Source of the DNA: Pseudomonas azotoformans
GTDB taxonomy: Bacteria; Pseudomonadota; Gammaproteobacteria; Pseudomonadales; Pseudomonadaceae
Direction: 5' to 3'
Length of the DNA stretch: 64,000 nt
Assembly (NCBI RefSeq): GCF_900103345.1
Contig: NZ_LT629702.1
Span: forward strand, 6,487,501 to 6,551,500
The position numbers were made by a program, and so were the translations under genes. Shown here piece by piece: positions 16,804 through 26,044 of the stretch (position 1 is the stretch's first letter; each line of letters begins with the position of its first letter). The notes below the pieces were generated by a model that did no database searches, was not told the DNA's origin, and was given only the letters and a program-made list of their open reading frames with translations.

Positions 16804-18048
16804 ATGTTCAGACCGTTATCGATTTTCATCGGCACGCGCTATACCCGCGCCAAGCGCCGCAACCGTTTTGTTTCGTTTATCTCGATGACCTCGATGATCG
16901 GCCTTGCCCTGGGTGTGCTGGCGATGATCGTGGTGTTGTCGGTGATGAACGGCTTCCAGCGCGAAATGAGCTCGCGCATCCTCGGCATGGTGCCCCATGC
17001 GACTATCGTGGGCGTGAACCCGATCGATAATTGGCAGCCCGTGGCTGCCGCTGCGATGAAGAATCCGGAAGTCACCGCAGCGGTACCGTTCACACAGATG
17101 GACGGCATGTTCTCCTACAAAGGCGCGATGCAGCCGATCGAGATCAGCGGCATCGACCCGGCGCAGGAAGGCAAGGTGTCGATCGTGGCCCAGCATATCG
17201 TGCAGGGCAAACTGGATGACCTCAAACCCGGCGAATTCGGTGTAGTGGTCGGCGAAATCACCGCCCGGCGTTTTCGCCTGAATGTGGGCGACAAGCTGAC
17301 CCTGATCGTGCCGGAAATCAGCACTGCACCGGGTGGCATCACCCCACGCATGCAGCGCTTGAACGTGGTGGGGATCTTCAAGGTCGGCGCCGAACTGGAC
17401 GGCTCCATGGCCATGATCCACATGGCCGACGCCGCAGAGATCCAGCATTGGCAGCCGAACCAGGTGCAAAGCGTGCGCCTGGCGGTGAAAGACCTGTACG
17501 CGGCGCCCAAGGTTTCGGCGGATATCGCCGCCAGCCTGGGCAAAGGCTACAAACCCGATGACTGGACCCACACCCAGGGCAGCCTGTTCAGCGCGATGAA
17601 GATGGAAAAGACCATGATCGGTCTGCTGTTGCTGATGATCGTCGCCGTGGCGGCGTTCAATATCATCGCCACCTTGATCATGGTGGTGAACGACAAGGGT
17701 GCGGACATTGCGATTTTGCGCACCATTGGCGCCACGCCACGGCAGATCATGGCGATCTTTATGGTGCAGGGCACGGTGATCGGCATCGTCGGCACCTTGA
17801 TCGGCGGCGTGTTGGGCGTGATTGCGGCGTTGAATGTGAGTGAATTGGTGGGCTGGATGGAGCGGGTCACCGGCCAGCATATCTTCAGTTCGGACGTGTA
17901 TTTCGTCAGCAATCTGCCTTCGCAACTGCAGGGTGGGGATGTGGTGCTGATTTGCACGGCGGGGTTTGTGTTGAGCTTTTTGGCCACGCTGTACCCGGCG
18001 TATCGGGCGGCGAAGATTGAGCCGGCGCATGCGCTGAGATATTCGTAA
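16804..18048 (+). CDS. lolE: Lipoprotein-releasing ABC transporter, permease LolE
   Basis: 414-aa paralogue of LolC with the same architecture: N-terminal membrane helix ([20 protein letters not shown]), large periplasmic domain, and three C-terminal membrane segments ending [20 protein letters not shown]. In the complex it is thought to contact lipoprotein substrates, with LolC binding LolA. It starts 62 bases after lolD across a hairpin, so its level may be set separately. The last roughly 130 residues are nearly identical to LolC, which suggests ongoing gene conversion (inference). Confidence 0.93.
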   Translation: MFRPLSIFIGTRYTRAKRRNRFVSFISMTSMIGLALGVLAMIVVLSVMNGFQREMSSRILGMVPHATIVGVNPIDNWQPVAAAAMKNPEVTAAVPFTQMDGMFSYKGAMQPIEISGIDPAQEGKVSIVAQHIVQGKLDDLKPGEFGVVVGEITARRFRLNVGDKLTLIVPEISTAPGGITPRMQRLNVVGIFKVGAELDGSMAMIHMADAAEIQHWQPNQVQSVRLAVKDLYAAPKVSADIAASLGKGYKPDDWTHTQGSLFSAMKMEKTMIGLLLLMIVAVAAFNIIATLIMVVNDKGADIAILRTIGATPRQIMAIFMVQGTVIGIVGTLIGGVLGVIAALNVSELVGWMERVTGQHIFSSDVYFVSNLPSQLQGGDVVLICTAGFVLSFLATLYPAYRAAKIEPAHALRYS

Positions 18049-18061
18049 TATTCAGGACCGC

Positions 18062-18134
18062 CATCGGGGGCAAGCCCCCTCCCACACTTTGATCTGTGAA
18101 TACATTCAAATGTGGGAGGGGGCTTGCCCCCGAT
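18062..18134. repeat. REPIN, short-spacer GGGAGGGGGCTTGCCCCC type
   Basis: CATCGGGGGCAAGCCCCCTC and its mirror ending GGCTTGCCCCCGAT are separated by about 30 bases, a shorter spacer than most other copies here. It lies between the convergent ends of lolE and copS. Confidence 0.92.
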
Positions 18135-18153
18135 AGGGCCGGTACAGCTTGCA

Positions 18154-19500
18154 TCAATCTCCAGCAGGCAACTCGATCGCAAACCGCGTCCACCCCGCCC
18201 CGGATTCACAATAAATCCTCCCCCCATGCGCCCGCACAATCGACTGGGTAATCGCCAACCCCAGCCCCGCATGCTCGCTGCTGCCTTCATGCCGTGCCGG
18301 ATCGGCCCGGTAGAATCGGTCAAACAATCTTGGCAGCAACTCGGTTGGAATACCGTCCCCGGTGTTTTCGACTGAAAGCCTCACCCCATCTTCCATACGC
18401 ACACGCACCTGGCCACCTTGCGGGGTGAACCGCAGCGCGTTATCCAGCAGATTCGACAGCGCCCGCCGTAACATCCCTCGGTCGCCCGTCGTACGGGCCG
18501 TGCCCTCGCGAACCAGGCTGATTTGCCTGTCCTCCGCCAGCAGCGTGAAAAACTCCAGCAACGCATCCACTTCATCGGCCAGCGCCAAAGGCTCGCGCTT
18601 GGGCATCAGCAAGCCATGATCGGCCTTGGCCAGGTACAACATGTCATTGACCAGTTGCGCCATCCATTGCAGCTCTTCCAGGTTGCTGTGCAGCGCCTCG
18701 CGGTAATCTTCCAGCGGGCGTGGCTGGGTGAGGATGACCTGGGTCTGGGTCAGCAGGTTCGATAGCGGCGTGCGCAGTTCGTGGGCGATGTCGGCGGAGA
18801 ACGCCGAGAGGCGCTGAAATGCGTCGTCCAGTCGGCCGAGCATGGCGTTGAAGGCCTGGGCCAGCTCGGCCAGCTCCGTCGGCATATTTTGCTGGGGCAG
18901 GCGCTGGGTCAGGGAGTGGGCCGACACGCTGGCGGCCACTTCGCCCATGCGCCGCAGTGGTCGCAACCCGCTGCGGGCGGCCCAGGCGCCGAGCAGGGCG
19001 GTGGCCAGGGCGGACAGGCCGACGGTGAGCCAGATCAGATGCTGCATGCGCTGCAGGAAATGCTGGTGGTGGGTGATATCGAGCATCAGCGTCAGTTGCG
19101 GCGAGCCGGGTTGGCCGGTCTGCAGCGGTGCGTTGTAGACCCGGTAGTCGGTGTCGGCATTTTGCAGGCTGTGCAGGCCGGGCGCTTCAGGCAAGTCGAC
19201 GCTGGGGGCATCGTCCAGCCAGCGTTGGCCGGCGGCGGTGATACGCAGGGTCAGGTCGGGCTGGCGACTGAGCTCGGCGCGTAGTTGCGCCTTACGCTGG
19301 GCTAGGGCTTCCCGTGAGTCGACCCCCTGCAAGGTACTGCGCAGCGCCACCAGCTGGCTGTCGAGCTGTTGCTGGTCCAGCTCGATGAAGTGCGCTTCGC
19401 TGGCGCGGTTGAACAGCACACCGGCGATCAGCGACACCACCGCGGTGCAGGCGGCAAACAGCAACGCCAGGCGGCTGGCCAGGGACAGGCGCTTGATCAA
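18154..19500 (-). CDS. copS: Copper/heavy-metal sensor histidine kinase CopS
   Basis: 448-aa membrane sensor kinase. Membrane segments lie at about residues 10-30 and 155-178. Between them is a periplasmic domain containing the histidine cluster DITHHQH, a plausible metal site. A HAMP linker follows, then the phosphoacceptor [16 protein letters not shown], and the ATPase boxes [25 protein letters not shown] and GLGLAI. It belongs to the CusS/CopS heavy-metal kinase group. Its start overlaps the copR stop by four bases. Together they face a cupredoxin gene, which supports copper as the signal (inference from context). Confidence 0.88.
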   Translation of the reverse strand: MIKRLSLASRLALLFAACTAVVSLIAGVLFNRASEAHFIELDQQQLDSQLVALRSTLQGVDSREALAQRKAQLRAELSRQPDLTLRITAAGQRWLDDAPSVDLPEAPGLHSLQNADTDYRVYNAPLQTGQPGSPQLTLMLDITHHQHFLQRMQHLIWLTVGLSALATALLGAWAARSGLRPLRRMGEVAASVSAHSLTQRLPQQNMPTELAELAQAFNAMLGRLDDAFQRLSAFSADIAHELRTPLSNLLTQTQVILTQPRPLEDYREALHSNLEELQWMAQLVNDMLYLAKADHGLLMPKREPLALADEVDALLEFFTLLAEDRQISLVREGTARTTGDRGMLRRALSNLLDNALRFTPQGGQVRVRMEDGVRLSVENTGDGIPTELLPRLFDRFYRADPARHEGSSEHAGLGLAITQSIVRAHGGRIYCESGAGWTRFAIELPAGD

Positions 19501-20177
19501 TTGACCCGCTCCTCCAGCACGTAGCCCATGCCGCGCACGGTGTGGATCAGTTTGTTGGGGAAGTTATCGTCGACTTTCAGGCGCAGGCGGCGGATGGCGA
19601 CTTCGATGATGTTGGTGTCGCTGTCGAAGTTCATGTCCCATACCTGGGAGGCGATCAGCGATTTGGGCAGCACTTCGCCCTGGCGGCGCAGCAACAGCTC
19701 CAGCAGGGAGAACTCCTTGGCGGTCAGGTCGATGCGCTGGCCGTCCCGCTCGACGCGGCGGCGGATCAGGTCCAGGCGCAGGTCGGCCAGTTGCAGCGCG
19801 GTTTCCTGCGGTGTGCTGCCGCCCCGGCGCAACAGGCTGCGCACGCGTGCCAGCAGTTCGGAAAAGGCAAAAGGCTTGACCAGGTAGTCGTCGGCGCCCA
19901 GTTCCAGGCCTTGCACACGGTCTTCCACGGCATCGCGGGCGGTGAGGAACAGTACGGGAATGTCCAGGCCGGCGCTGCGCACGGCTTGAAGGATCTGCCA
20001 GCCATCCCGGCCCGGCAGCATCACATCGAGGATCAACAGGTCGTAGTCACCGGTCAATGCCAGGTGCTGGCCGCTGGTGCCGTCGGCCACCAGTTCGGTG
20101 GTAAACCCCGCCTCGGCCAGGCCCTGGCGCAGGTAGTGGCCGGTTTTGGGTTGGTCTTCGACGATCAGCAGTTTCAT
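19497..20177 (-). CDS. copR: Copper response regulator CopR (OmpR family)
   Basis: 226-aa response regulator. The receiver domain has the acidic pair near residues 8-9, the phosphoacceptor in [14 protein letters not shown], and the KPF lysine motif. A winged-helix DNA-binding domain occupies the C-terminus ([20 protein letters not shown] and [10 protein letters not shown]). The sequence matches CusR/CopR-type activators. It is transcribed away from the cupredoxin gene, and the shared intergenic region holds a cop-box at 20242-20256. It is first gene of the copRS operon. Confidence 0.9.
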   Translation of the reverse strand: MKLLIVEDQPKTGHYLRQGLAEAGFTTELVADGTSGQHLALTGDYDLLILDVMLPGRDGWQILQAVRSAGLDIPVLFLTARDAVEDRVQGLELGADDYLVKPFAFSELLARVRSLLRRGGSTPQETALQLADLRLDLIRRRVERDGQRIDLTAKEFSLLELLLRRQGEVLPKSLIASQVWDMNFDSDTNIIEVAIRRLRLKVDDNFPNKLIHTVRGMGYVLEERVN

Positions 20178-20241
20178 GGGCGGCTCTTGGCAACGGTGGA
20201 CGACGGCTTTATACCTTGGGTGCCAGGGCAGGAGGGCAACC

Positions 20242-20256
20242 TGACAAAGTTGTAAT
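20242..20256. promoter_or_regulatory. cop-box (CopR/CusR operator)
   Basis: TGACAAAGTTGTAAT fits the dyad TGACAA-N2-TTGTNAT recognised by CusR/CopR-type regulators. It lies 65 bases upstream of copR and 76 bases upstream of the cupredoxin start, so it could serve both divergent promoters. Confidence 0.7.
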
Positions 20257-20331
20257 CTAGCAGTCAGCTGGCTGGCAGCGGCGCATTCTTAGAGTGCTTC
20301 CCAGACGGTCACACATTTTTGGAGAGAAAAG

Positions 20332-20844
20332 ATGGCGTTGCGTACACCCCTGTTGTTGGCGGGTTGCCTGTTGGCGTTGAGTGCTGAGGCGATGGCTGAG
20401 GGCGCTCATACCTACGCGTTCGGCGAGGCTGCACCGGCGAGCAAAGCCACGCGTACCGTGGAGGTGACCTTGCAGGATATTTCCTTTTCGCCCAAGTCCC
20501 TGGATGTAAAAGCCGGTGAGACGGTGCGCTTTGTACTGGTCAACAAAGGGCAGTTGCTCCACGAATTCAACCTGGGCGACGCGGCGATGCATGCCGAGCA
20601 CCAGAAGGAAATGCTACAGATGCAGGCCAGCGGCATGCTCACCTCCACTGGTATGGGCAATATGGACCACAGCGCCATGGGCCATGGCGCGATGAAGCAC
20701 GACGATCCCAATAGCGTATTGGTCGAGCCGGGTAAAACTGCGGAGCTGACCTGGACGTTCACCAAGGCCACGGGCCTGGAGTTTGCCTGCAACCTGCCGG
20801 GGCATTACCAGGCGGGCATGGTCGGCAAGCTCAACGTCGATTGA
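20332..20844 (+). CDS. Periplasmic cupredoxin-like copper protein
   Basis: 170-aa exported protein: signal peptide of about 22 residues, then a plastocyanin-like beta sandwich. The likely type-1 copper ligands are the histidine in LLHEFNLGD and the Cys, His and Met in FACNLPGHYQAGM. Between them is an unusual Met/His-rich insert (about residues 84-123; MHAEHQKEMLQMQ, MDHSAMGHGAMKHDD) of the kind that binds Cu(I) and Cu(II). It probably sequesters or shuttles periplasmic copper. GGAGAG precedes the ATG. It is divergent from copRS with a cop-box between them, so copper induction is expected. Confidence 0.85.
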   Translation: MALRTPLLLAGCLLALSAEAMAEGAHTYAFGEAAPASKATRTVEVTLQDISFSPKSLDVKAGETVRFVLVNKGQLLHEFNLGDAAMHAEHQKEMLQMQASGMLTSTGMGNMDHSAMGHGAMKHDDPNSVLVEPGKTAELTWTFTKATGLEFACNLPGHYQAGMVGKLNVD

Positions 20845-20913
20845 TCCGCTGGCGCTTAGGCGCGGGGGCAAAGGCTGGTAGACTGGCGCGGTTTATTTAG
20901 CCAGGTTTCCGCC

Positions 20914-21744
20914 ATGCATCCCGCAGCCGAACATTCGCCGCTGGGCAAGTCCAGTGAATACATCTCCACCTACACCCCGTCGTTGCTGTTCCCGATCCCG
21001 CGTGCCGCCAAGTGGGCCGAGCTGGGCCTGAGCGCCGAGACCCTGCCGTACAAGGGCGTGGATTTCTGGAACTGCTTCGAACTGTCCTGGCTGCTGCCGT
21101 CGGGCAAGCCGGTGGTGGCCATCGGCGAATTCAGCATCCCGGCAGAATCGCCGAACATCATCGAGTCCAAGTCGTTCAAGCTGTACCTCAACTCGCTGAA
21201 CCAGACCGCGTTTGCCGATACGGCCAGCCTGGAAGCCACCCTGCGTACTGACCTCAGCGCCGCTGCCGGTAAACCGGTGAGCGTACGCATCCGCAGCCTG
21301 GCCGAGATCGAGGCTGAAGGCGTGATGGCCTTGCCCGGTGTGTGCATCGATGACCTGGATATCCGCGTCAGCAACTACGAACACCCGCGCCCGGAACTGC
21401 TGCGTTGCGATGATTCGCGCATCGTCGAAGAAAGCGTGCACAGCCACCTGCTCAAATCCAACTGCCCGGTCACCAGTCAACCTGACTGGGGCAGCGTGGT
21501 GGTGGAATACCGTGGTCACGCGTTGGAACACGCCAGCCTGCTGGAATATATCGTGAGCTTTCGCCAGCACTCGGACTTCCATGAGCAGTGCGTGGAGCGC
21601 ATCTTCCTGGACTTGCAGCGCCTGCTGAAGCCGGAAAAATTGACGGTGTATGCGCGCTATGTGCGACGGGGTGGGTTGGATATCAACCCGTATCGCAGTA
21701 CTGAGGATGTGGCGTTCCAGAACGTACGCCTGGCCCGCCAATAG
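20914..21744 (+). CDS. queF: NADPH-dependent 7-cyano-7-deazaguanine reductase QueF
   Basis: 276-aa long-form QueF, reducing preQ0 to preQ1 in queuosine tRNA modification. The catalytic cysteine lies in [14 protein letters not shown] (about residue 185), and the family motif [13 protein letters not shown] is at about residues 88-100. The N-terminal half carries the related [20 protein letters not shown] fold of the bimodular type. The length matches E. coli QueF. It is flanked by the cupredoxin gene upstream and a REPIN downstream. Confidence 0.96.
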   Translation: MHPAAEHSPLGKSSEYISTYTPSLLFPIPRAAKWAELGLSAETLPYKGVDFWNCFELSWLLPSGKPVVAIGEFSIPAESPNIIESKSFKLYLNSLNQTAFADTASLEATLRTDLSAAAGKPVSVRIRSLAEIEAEGVMALPGVCIDDLDIRVSNYEHPRPELLRCDDSRIVEESVHSHLLKSNCPVTSQPDWGSVVVEYRGHALEHASLLEYIVSFRQHSDFHEQCVERIFLDLQRLLKPEKLTVYARYVRRGGLDINPYRSTEDVAFQNVRLARQ

Positions 21745-21761
21745 GCTTAATGCAAGATAAA

Positions 21762-21851
21762 TGTGGGAGGGGGCTTGCCCCCGATGGCGCAGTGTCAGTC
21801 ACAGAGTCTGTGTCTGAACCTCTGCTATCGGGGGCAAGCCCCCTCCCACAT
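21762..21851. repeat. REPIN, GGGAGGGGGCTTGCCCCC type
   Basis: TGTGGGAGGGGGCTTGCCCC and its mirror ending AAGCCCCCTCCCACA enclose about 45 bases (GATGGCGCAGTGTCAG...CTCTGCTATC), the standard spacer layout of this family. It lies between queF and the 3' end of the DUF4404-like gene. Confidence 0.93.
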
Positions 21852-21861
21852 GTCGGGTAGA

Positions 21862-22128
21862 TTAGATTCCCATGCTGCCCAGCGTATTCATGATATTGCG
21901 CAAGGTCCCGGAAATCACCGGGTGCTCGGCGTCGAACTCGATGGCCGCTTGATTCACATCGTCGGAAATACTCGGTGTTTGAGTGGCCGGCTCAAGCTCA
22001 AGTTGCAATTCAAACTTGGCAATCAAGGCTTCCAGCGCTGTACGCTTTTCTTCCGACAGCGGCGGTTCCTGTTCCAACTGCCCGCGCAGGATCTCGACCT
22101 GTTCTTCCAGTTTTTTGCGATCAGGCAT
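21862..22128 (-). CDS. DUF4404-like small protein
   Basis: 88-aa acidic, mostly helical cytoplasmic protein (MPDRKKLEEQVEILRGQLEQ and onward) with a conserved C-terminus HPVISGTLRNIMNTLGSMGI. It resembles the DUF4404 family found beside queF in pseudomonads; function unknown. The ATG at 22128 has AGGAAAC upstream; a longer reading to 22173 has none. It lies downstream of the HAD pseudoenzyme gene in the same direction, 110 bases apart. Confidence 0.7.
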   Translation of the reverse strand: MPDRKKLEEQVEILRGQLEQEPPLSEEKRTALEALIAKFELQLELEPATQTPSISDDVNQAAIEFDAEHPVISGTLRNIMNTLGSMGI

Positions 22129-22238
22129 GACGTGTTTCCTTTTATCGATAGGCACTGGCATAGACCACGGCACGCCGAGAAAGGTCTACGGGCTGACCTG
22201 TAGATTAATCCACCGGCGCCCTCAGTGCATGATCTCTA

Positions 22239-22847
22239 TCAGGGCTTCTCGCCTTTGAGGCGCCGTAAGCTGATATCTGCCAGGCAGGTGCCCAGTTCAC
22301 CGAGGTGATCGATCACCGAGTGCACGCCCAACCCATACAACGCCACGGTGGCCTTGCCACGTTTGTGCTCGCGTTGCTGCTCGGTCAGTGCTTGCCACTG
22401 CTCGGGAGCCAGCCCGCACAGCGAGCCGCAAGAGGCCAGGCCGATGGTCCACAAGCCGGCATTCAGGCCCGATTGCAACAGACGCGGCTCGCCGCTGACC
22501 AATACACAGCCTTCCAGACGGTCGATGTTCAATTCCATCAGGGCCTGCCAGCACGCGTGCGGGGCGGGCCAGCGAATGGAGGAGGGCGATGTCGCCTTGA
22601 CCCAGTTAGGTAGCGTGGCGGCCAGCGGTGTGGTGACAGCGGGGGGGAGTTCATCCAGCCAGGCGCAGGGCACGCCTTGTTCCTTGAGGCTGCGCAGGAT
22701 TTTCAGCGCGCCGGGCGTAGTCTGCGACTCCAGGGCGGTCAAGTCGGTGCGCGCCCGGGAACCAAAGTCCACCAGGCAGCCACTCAGGCCAAACAACACG
22801 GCGGTCAAGGCGGGGGCAGTGGCGATGGCGATCTCGGCGTGCGGCAT
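22239..22847 (-). CDS. HAD-superfamily protein with degenerate active site (phosphonatase-like)
   Basis: 202 aa with a recognisable phosphonatase-type HAD layout, but the catalytic motif I reads VLFGLSGCLVDFG where DxDGT is expected. The nucleophile Asp is Gly, and the second Asp is Ser. The acidic motif IV is also missing (VLVSGEPRLLQSGLNAGLWT). It is therefore unlikely to be a phosphatase and may have become a binding or regulatory protein. A GGGAAG site precedes the ATG, and the reading frame is intact, so it is under selection and not a pseudogene. It lies upstream of the DUF4404-like gene. Confidence 0.75.
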   Translation of the reverse strand: MPHAEIAIATAPALTAVLFGLSGCLVDFGSRARTDLTALESQTTPGALKILRSLKEQGVPCAWLDELPPAVTTPLAATLPNWVKATSPSSIRWPAPHACWQALMELNIDRLEGCVLVSGEPRLLQSGLNAGLWTIGLASCGSLCGLAPEQWQALTEQQREHKRGKATVALYGLGVHSVIDHLGELGTCLADISLRRLKGEKP

Positions 22848-23043
22848 GTCGACTTCCCTGAAATAGCAGTGACGCTATCGAGGCGGGATGACAATCGGAT
22901 GACACGGGCGCGTAATTGTAGGAATTTTGTCCATTTTGTGTGTGTCGTTTCCTTACAGCTGCCTAAATGGGCACTTCCGTCATATACTCACCTCCTCATT
23001 CAGGGCATAGCGCCCATGACAGACCATTCAAGGAGCAAAAGCT

Positions 23044-23733
23044 ATGCGCTGGAGCCACTATTTCGCTCAGCTGTCAGTGTGTGCCACTGTCCTGCTGGCG
23101 CCGTTCGCCGCACAGGCAGCATCGGAAGATGATCCATGGGAAAGCGTCAACCGCCCGATCTTCACCTTCAACGACACCGTTGACACCTACGCGCTCAAGC
23201 CATTGGCCCAGGGTTACCAGTTCGTGACCCCGCAATTTGTCCAGGATGGCGTTCACAACTTCTTCCGCAACATCGGCGATGTCGGCAACCTGGCCAACAA
23301 CGTGCTGCAGCTCAAGCCCCAAAAGGCCGGCGTAGACACGGCTCGCCTGTTGATGAACACCACCTTCGGCGTGTTGGGCTTCATCGATGTAGGCACCAAA
23401 ATGGGGCTGCAACGCAGCGACGAAGACTTCGGCCAGACCCTCGGCTACTGGGGTGTCGGCAGCGGTCCTTACGTGATGCTGCCGCTGCTGGGTCCAAGCA
23501 CCTTGCGTGACGCGCCTTCCAAGTACGTGGACAGCTACACCCTGCCGTACCGCTACATGAACGATATCGGCTGGCGCAACAGCACCTTCGGCCTGAATAT
23601 CGTTGATACCCGTGCCAGCCTGCTCGACAGCGAGAAGCTGATCACCGGCGACAAGTACACCTTCATCCGCAACGCTTACCTGCAGAACCGCGAGTTCAAG
23701 GTCAAGGACGGCAAGGTCGTCGACGACTTTTAA
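23044..23733 (+). CDS. mlaA: MlaA/VacJ-family outer-membrane lipid asymmetry protein
   Basis: 229-aa MlaA homologue, the outer-membrane component that removes mislocalised phospholipids from the outer leaflet and hands them to MlaC. Family signatures are DPWESVNRPIFTFNDTVD, FFRNIGDVGNLANNVLQ, DFGQTLGYWGVGSGPYVMLP and LGPSTLRDAPSKYVD. The N-terminus is an ordinary signal peptide (VLLAPFAAQA before ASEDD), without the lipobox cysteine of E. coli MlaA. AGGAG precedes the ATG, and a strong terminator follows. Confidence 0.93.
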   Translation: MRWSHYFAQLSVCATVLLAPFAAQAASEDDPWESVNRPIFTFNDTVDTYALKPLAQGYQFVTPQFVQDGVHNFFRNIGDVGNLANNVLQLKPQKAGVDTARLLMNTTFGVLGFIDVGTKMGLQRSDEDFGQTLGYWGVGSGPYVMLPLLGPSTLRDAPSKYVDSYTLPYRYMNDIGWRNSTFGLNIVDTRASLLDSEKLITGDKYTFIRNAYLQNREFKVKDGKVVDDF

Positions 23734-23752
23734 GCCGTGATGTTTTGAAATG

Positions 23753-23783
23753 AAAAAAGGCGACCCGTGTGGTCGCCTTTTTT
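23753..23783. terminator. Rho-independent terminator after mlaA (bidirectional)
   Basis: AAAAAAGGCGACC-CGTGT-GGTCGCCTTTTTT begins 20 bases after the mlaA stop. The symmetrical A and T runs make it usable for the convergent PilZ gene as well. Confidence 0.92.
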
Positions 23784-23794
23784 GTGCGCGGTTT

Positions 23795-24091
23795 TCAGCG
23801 CATTTTCAGGATCTTGAGGCCCAGGTGCTGGTCGTCACCGCTGGTTTTGGTCCACACCACCTCGGTGTCCGCTTCCAGGCCCTTGAGCGCTGCGTGCTCC
23901 GAATCGATGCGGACCGTCAACCGGTCTCCTACGTTGAACTGGCGCGGTGCCTGCACTTGCATGCCGGAGCTGGAAAGGTCTACACAAACCCCGGCAATTT
24001 CCTGCCCTGCATGGATCAGGGATACATCCGCATCCACACGCATGCGGATGAAATCGCGTTTTTCGGCGTAGTCGCGCTCGTGTTCGCTCAT
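23795..24091 (-). CDS. Single-domain PilZ c-di-GMP receptor
   Basis: 98-aa PilZ protein with canonical ligand motifs: the N-terminal arginine motif EKRDFIRMRV (RxxxR) and DLSSSGMQV (DxSxxG), followed by the beta-barrel strands to LGLKILKM. It should bind cyclic di-GMP; its output partner is unknown. The ATG at 24091 was preferred because the earlier ATG at 24100 directly abuts the AAGG site. Transcribed toward mlaA, convergent. Confidence 0.88.
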   Translation of the reverse strand: MSEHERDYAEKRDFIRMRVDADVSLIHAGQEIAGVCVDLSSSGMQVQAPRQFNVGDRLTVRIDSEHAALKGLEADTEVVWTKTSGDDQHLGLKILKMR

Positions 24092-24367
24092 GGGTTCCAT
24101 CCTTACTTTGTGTTGTGGTCGTGCCTGTTCTTATAACTCCCGGTGATTTGCGGTGTAAAGACGTCCAGCGACCATCGGCATGAGCTTGAAACCCCTGACG
24201 GATGGGAGTACCGTCTGCGCCTTAGAAGGGCACCTCTGCTTTACCTTTGTGCACGGGAAAAATCCCAATGCTTTGTAGGACAGAGAGGCTAGAAAGCGAA
24301 TCCAGTACGTGAGCCCGGCCATTGTCGCGCCACCTACGCCAACCTAATTCTGGCGCCGTTTGCCCAC

Positions 24368-25549
24368 ATGCAAAAAACCAGTGCCACGCTGCTGATAATC
24401 GATGACGACGAAGTAGTGCGCGCGAGCCTCGCGGCCTATTTGGAAGACAGTGGCTTCAGCGTCCTGCAGGCCAGCAATGGCCAGCAGGGTCTCCAGGTGT
24501 TCGAGCGCGACCAGCCCGACCTCGTGATCTGCGACCTGCGCATGCCCCAGATGGGCGGCCTGGAGTTGATTCGCCAGGTGACCGAGCTCGCCCCGCAGAC
24601 GCCCGTGATTGTCGTATCCGGCGCCGGCGTGATGAACGATGCCGTCGAGGCGTTGCGCCTGGGCGCTGCCGATTACCTGATCAAGCCCCTGGAAGACCTG
24701 GCCGTGCTGGAGCACTCGGTGCGCCGTGCGCTGGACCGGGCTCGCCTGCTGCTGGAAAACCAGCGCTACCGCGAAAAGCTCGAAACCGCCAACCGCGAAC
24801 TTGAAGCCAGCCTCAACCTGCTCCAGGAAGACCAGAATGCCGGTCGCCAGGTACAGATGAACATGCTGCCGGTCAGCCCGTGGACCATCGACGAATTCCA
24901 GTTCGCCCACCAGATCATCCCATCGCTGTACCTGTCGGGTGATTTCGTCGACTATTTCCGCGTCGACGAGCGGCGCGTGGCGTTCTACCTGGCCGATGTG
25001 TCCGGCCACGGTGCTTCCTCGGCTTTTGTCACCGTGTTGTTGAAGTTCATGACCACACGGTTACTGTTTGAATCCAAGCGCAATGGCACCTTGCCGGAGT
25101 TCACCCCCTCCGAGGTGCTGGGCCACATCAACCGGGGCCTGATCAGCTGCAAGCTGGGCAAGCATGTGACGATGGTCGGCGGCGTGATCGATGAAGAAAC
25201 CGGTCTTTTGACCTACAGTATTGGCGGTCACCTGCCGATGCCTGTTTTATACACTCCTGACAGTGTGCGTTACCTGGAAGGGCGTGGTCTGCCCGTAGGC
25301 TTGTTCAATGAAGCCACCTACGAAGACCATATCCTGGAACTGCCGCCGACCTTCAGCCTGACGCTGATGTCCGACGGCATCCTGGACCTGCTTCCAGAGC
25401 CTACACTCAAAGAGAAAGAAGCCGCCTTGCCCCAAAAGGTCAAGTCGGCGGGCGGCAGCCTGGATGGCCTGCGGCAGGTTTTTGGATTGGCCACGCTAGG
25501 GGAGATGCCGGATGATATCGCCCTATTGGTGTTGAGCAGGAATCTTTGA
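24368..25549 (+). CDS. rssB: RssB-type response regulator with PP2C phosphatase domain
   Basis: 393 aa: receiver domain (residues 1-120, phosphoacceptor in DLVICDLRMPQMGG, lysine in YLIKPLED), a coiled-coil linker (about 130-160), and a PP2C/SpoIIE-like phosphatase (from about 180: YLADVSGHGASSAF, TLMSDGILDLL, MPDDIALLVL). In pseudomonads RssB acts with the adjacent STAS protein RssC in control of RpoS. Metal-binding Asp residues are kept, so phosphatase activity is likely. The ATG has a weak ribosome-binding site. Its stop overlaps the start of the next gene as ATGA. The 276-base gap upstream (24092-24367) shows nothing specific. Confidence 0.88.
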   Translation: MQKTSATLLIIDDDEVVRASLAAYLEDSGFSVLQASNGQQGLQVFERDQPDLVICDLRMPQMGGLELIRQVTELAPQTPVIVVSGAGVMNDAVEALRLGAADYLIKPLEDLAVLEHSVRRALDRARLLLENQRYREKLETANRELEASLNLLQEDQNAGRQVQMNMLPVSPWTIDEFQFAHQIIPSLYLSGDFVDYFRVDERRVAFYLADVSGHGASSAFVTVLLKFMTTRLLFESKRNGTLPEFTPSEVLGHINRGLISCKLGKHVTMVGGVIDEETGLLTYSIGGHLPMPVLYTPDSVRYLEGRGLPVGLFNEATYEDHILELPPTFSLTLMSDGILDLLPEPTLKEKEAALPQKVKSAGGSLDGLRQVFGLATLGEMPDDIALLVLSRNL

Positions 25550-26031
25550 TGAGTACCGGAAGAATCCAATTCGCCGAGCAAGACGGGACCTTCGTCCTGA
25601 AGTTTGTCGGTGAAGTGCGCCTGACCTTGTGTTCGGCGCTGGATGCGACGATTGAGCGGATCTTCACAGCGCTGAACTTCTCGGCGATCGTGATCGATCT
25701 GACCGAAACCCGCAGCATCGATAGCACCACCTTGGGCCTGTTGGCCAAGCTGTCCATTCTGTCTCGGCAGAAGGTCGGCCTGTTGCCGACCGTCGTCACT
25801 ACCCACGAAGACATTACCCGTCTGTTGCAGTCCATGGGCTTCGACCAGGTGTTCAACATCGTTGACCGCCCGATCCCTTGCCCGGAATGCCTGACCGACC
25901 TGCCGTCCCAGGACCAGTCCGAGGAAGTCGTGCGGGTCAAGGTGCTGGAAGCGCACAAGATCCTGATGGGCTTGAACGATTCCAACCGCGAAGCCTTCCA
26001 CGACCTCGTCAACGCCCTCGAGCGCCACTGA
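25546..26031 (+). CDS. rssC: STAS-domain anti-sigma-factor antagonist RssC
   Basis: 161-aa protein. Residues 1-105 form a STAS domain with the phosphorylatable serine region TRSIDSTTLGLLAKL. A C-terminal extension carries CPEC and a helical tail (VRVKVLEAHKILMGLN). It is translationally coupled to the upstream PP2C regulator, the expected partner that would dephosphorylate it. It ends at the REPIN at 26045. Confidence 0.88.
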   Translation: MMSTGRIQFAEQDGTFVLKFVGEVRLTLCSALDATIERIFTALNFSAIVIDLTETRSIDSTTLGLLAKLSILSRQKVGLLPTVVTTHEDITRLLQSMGFDQVFNIVDRPIPCPECLTDLPSQDQSEEVVRVKVLEAHKILMGLNDSNREAFHDLVNALERH

Positions 26032-26044
26032 CCGCATTCCAACT

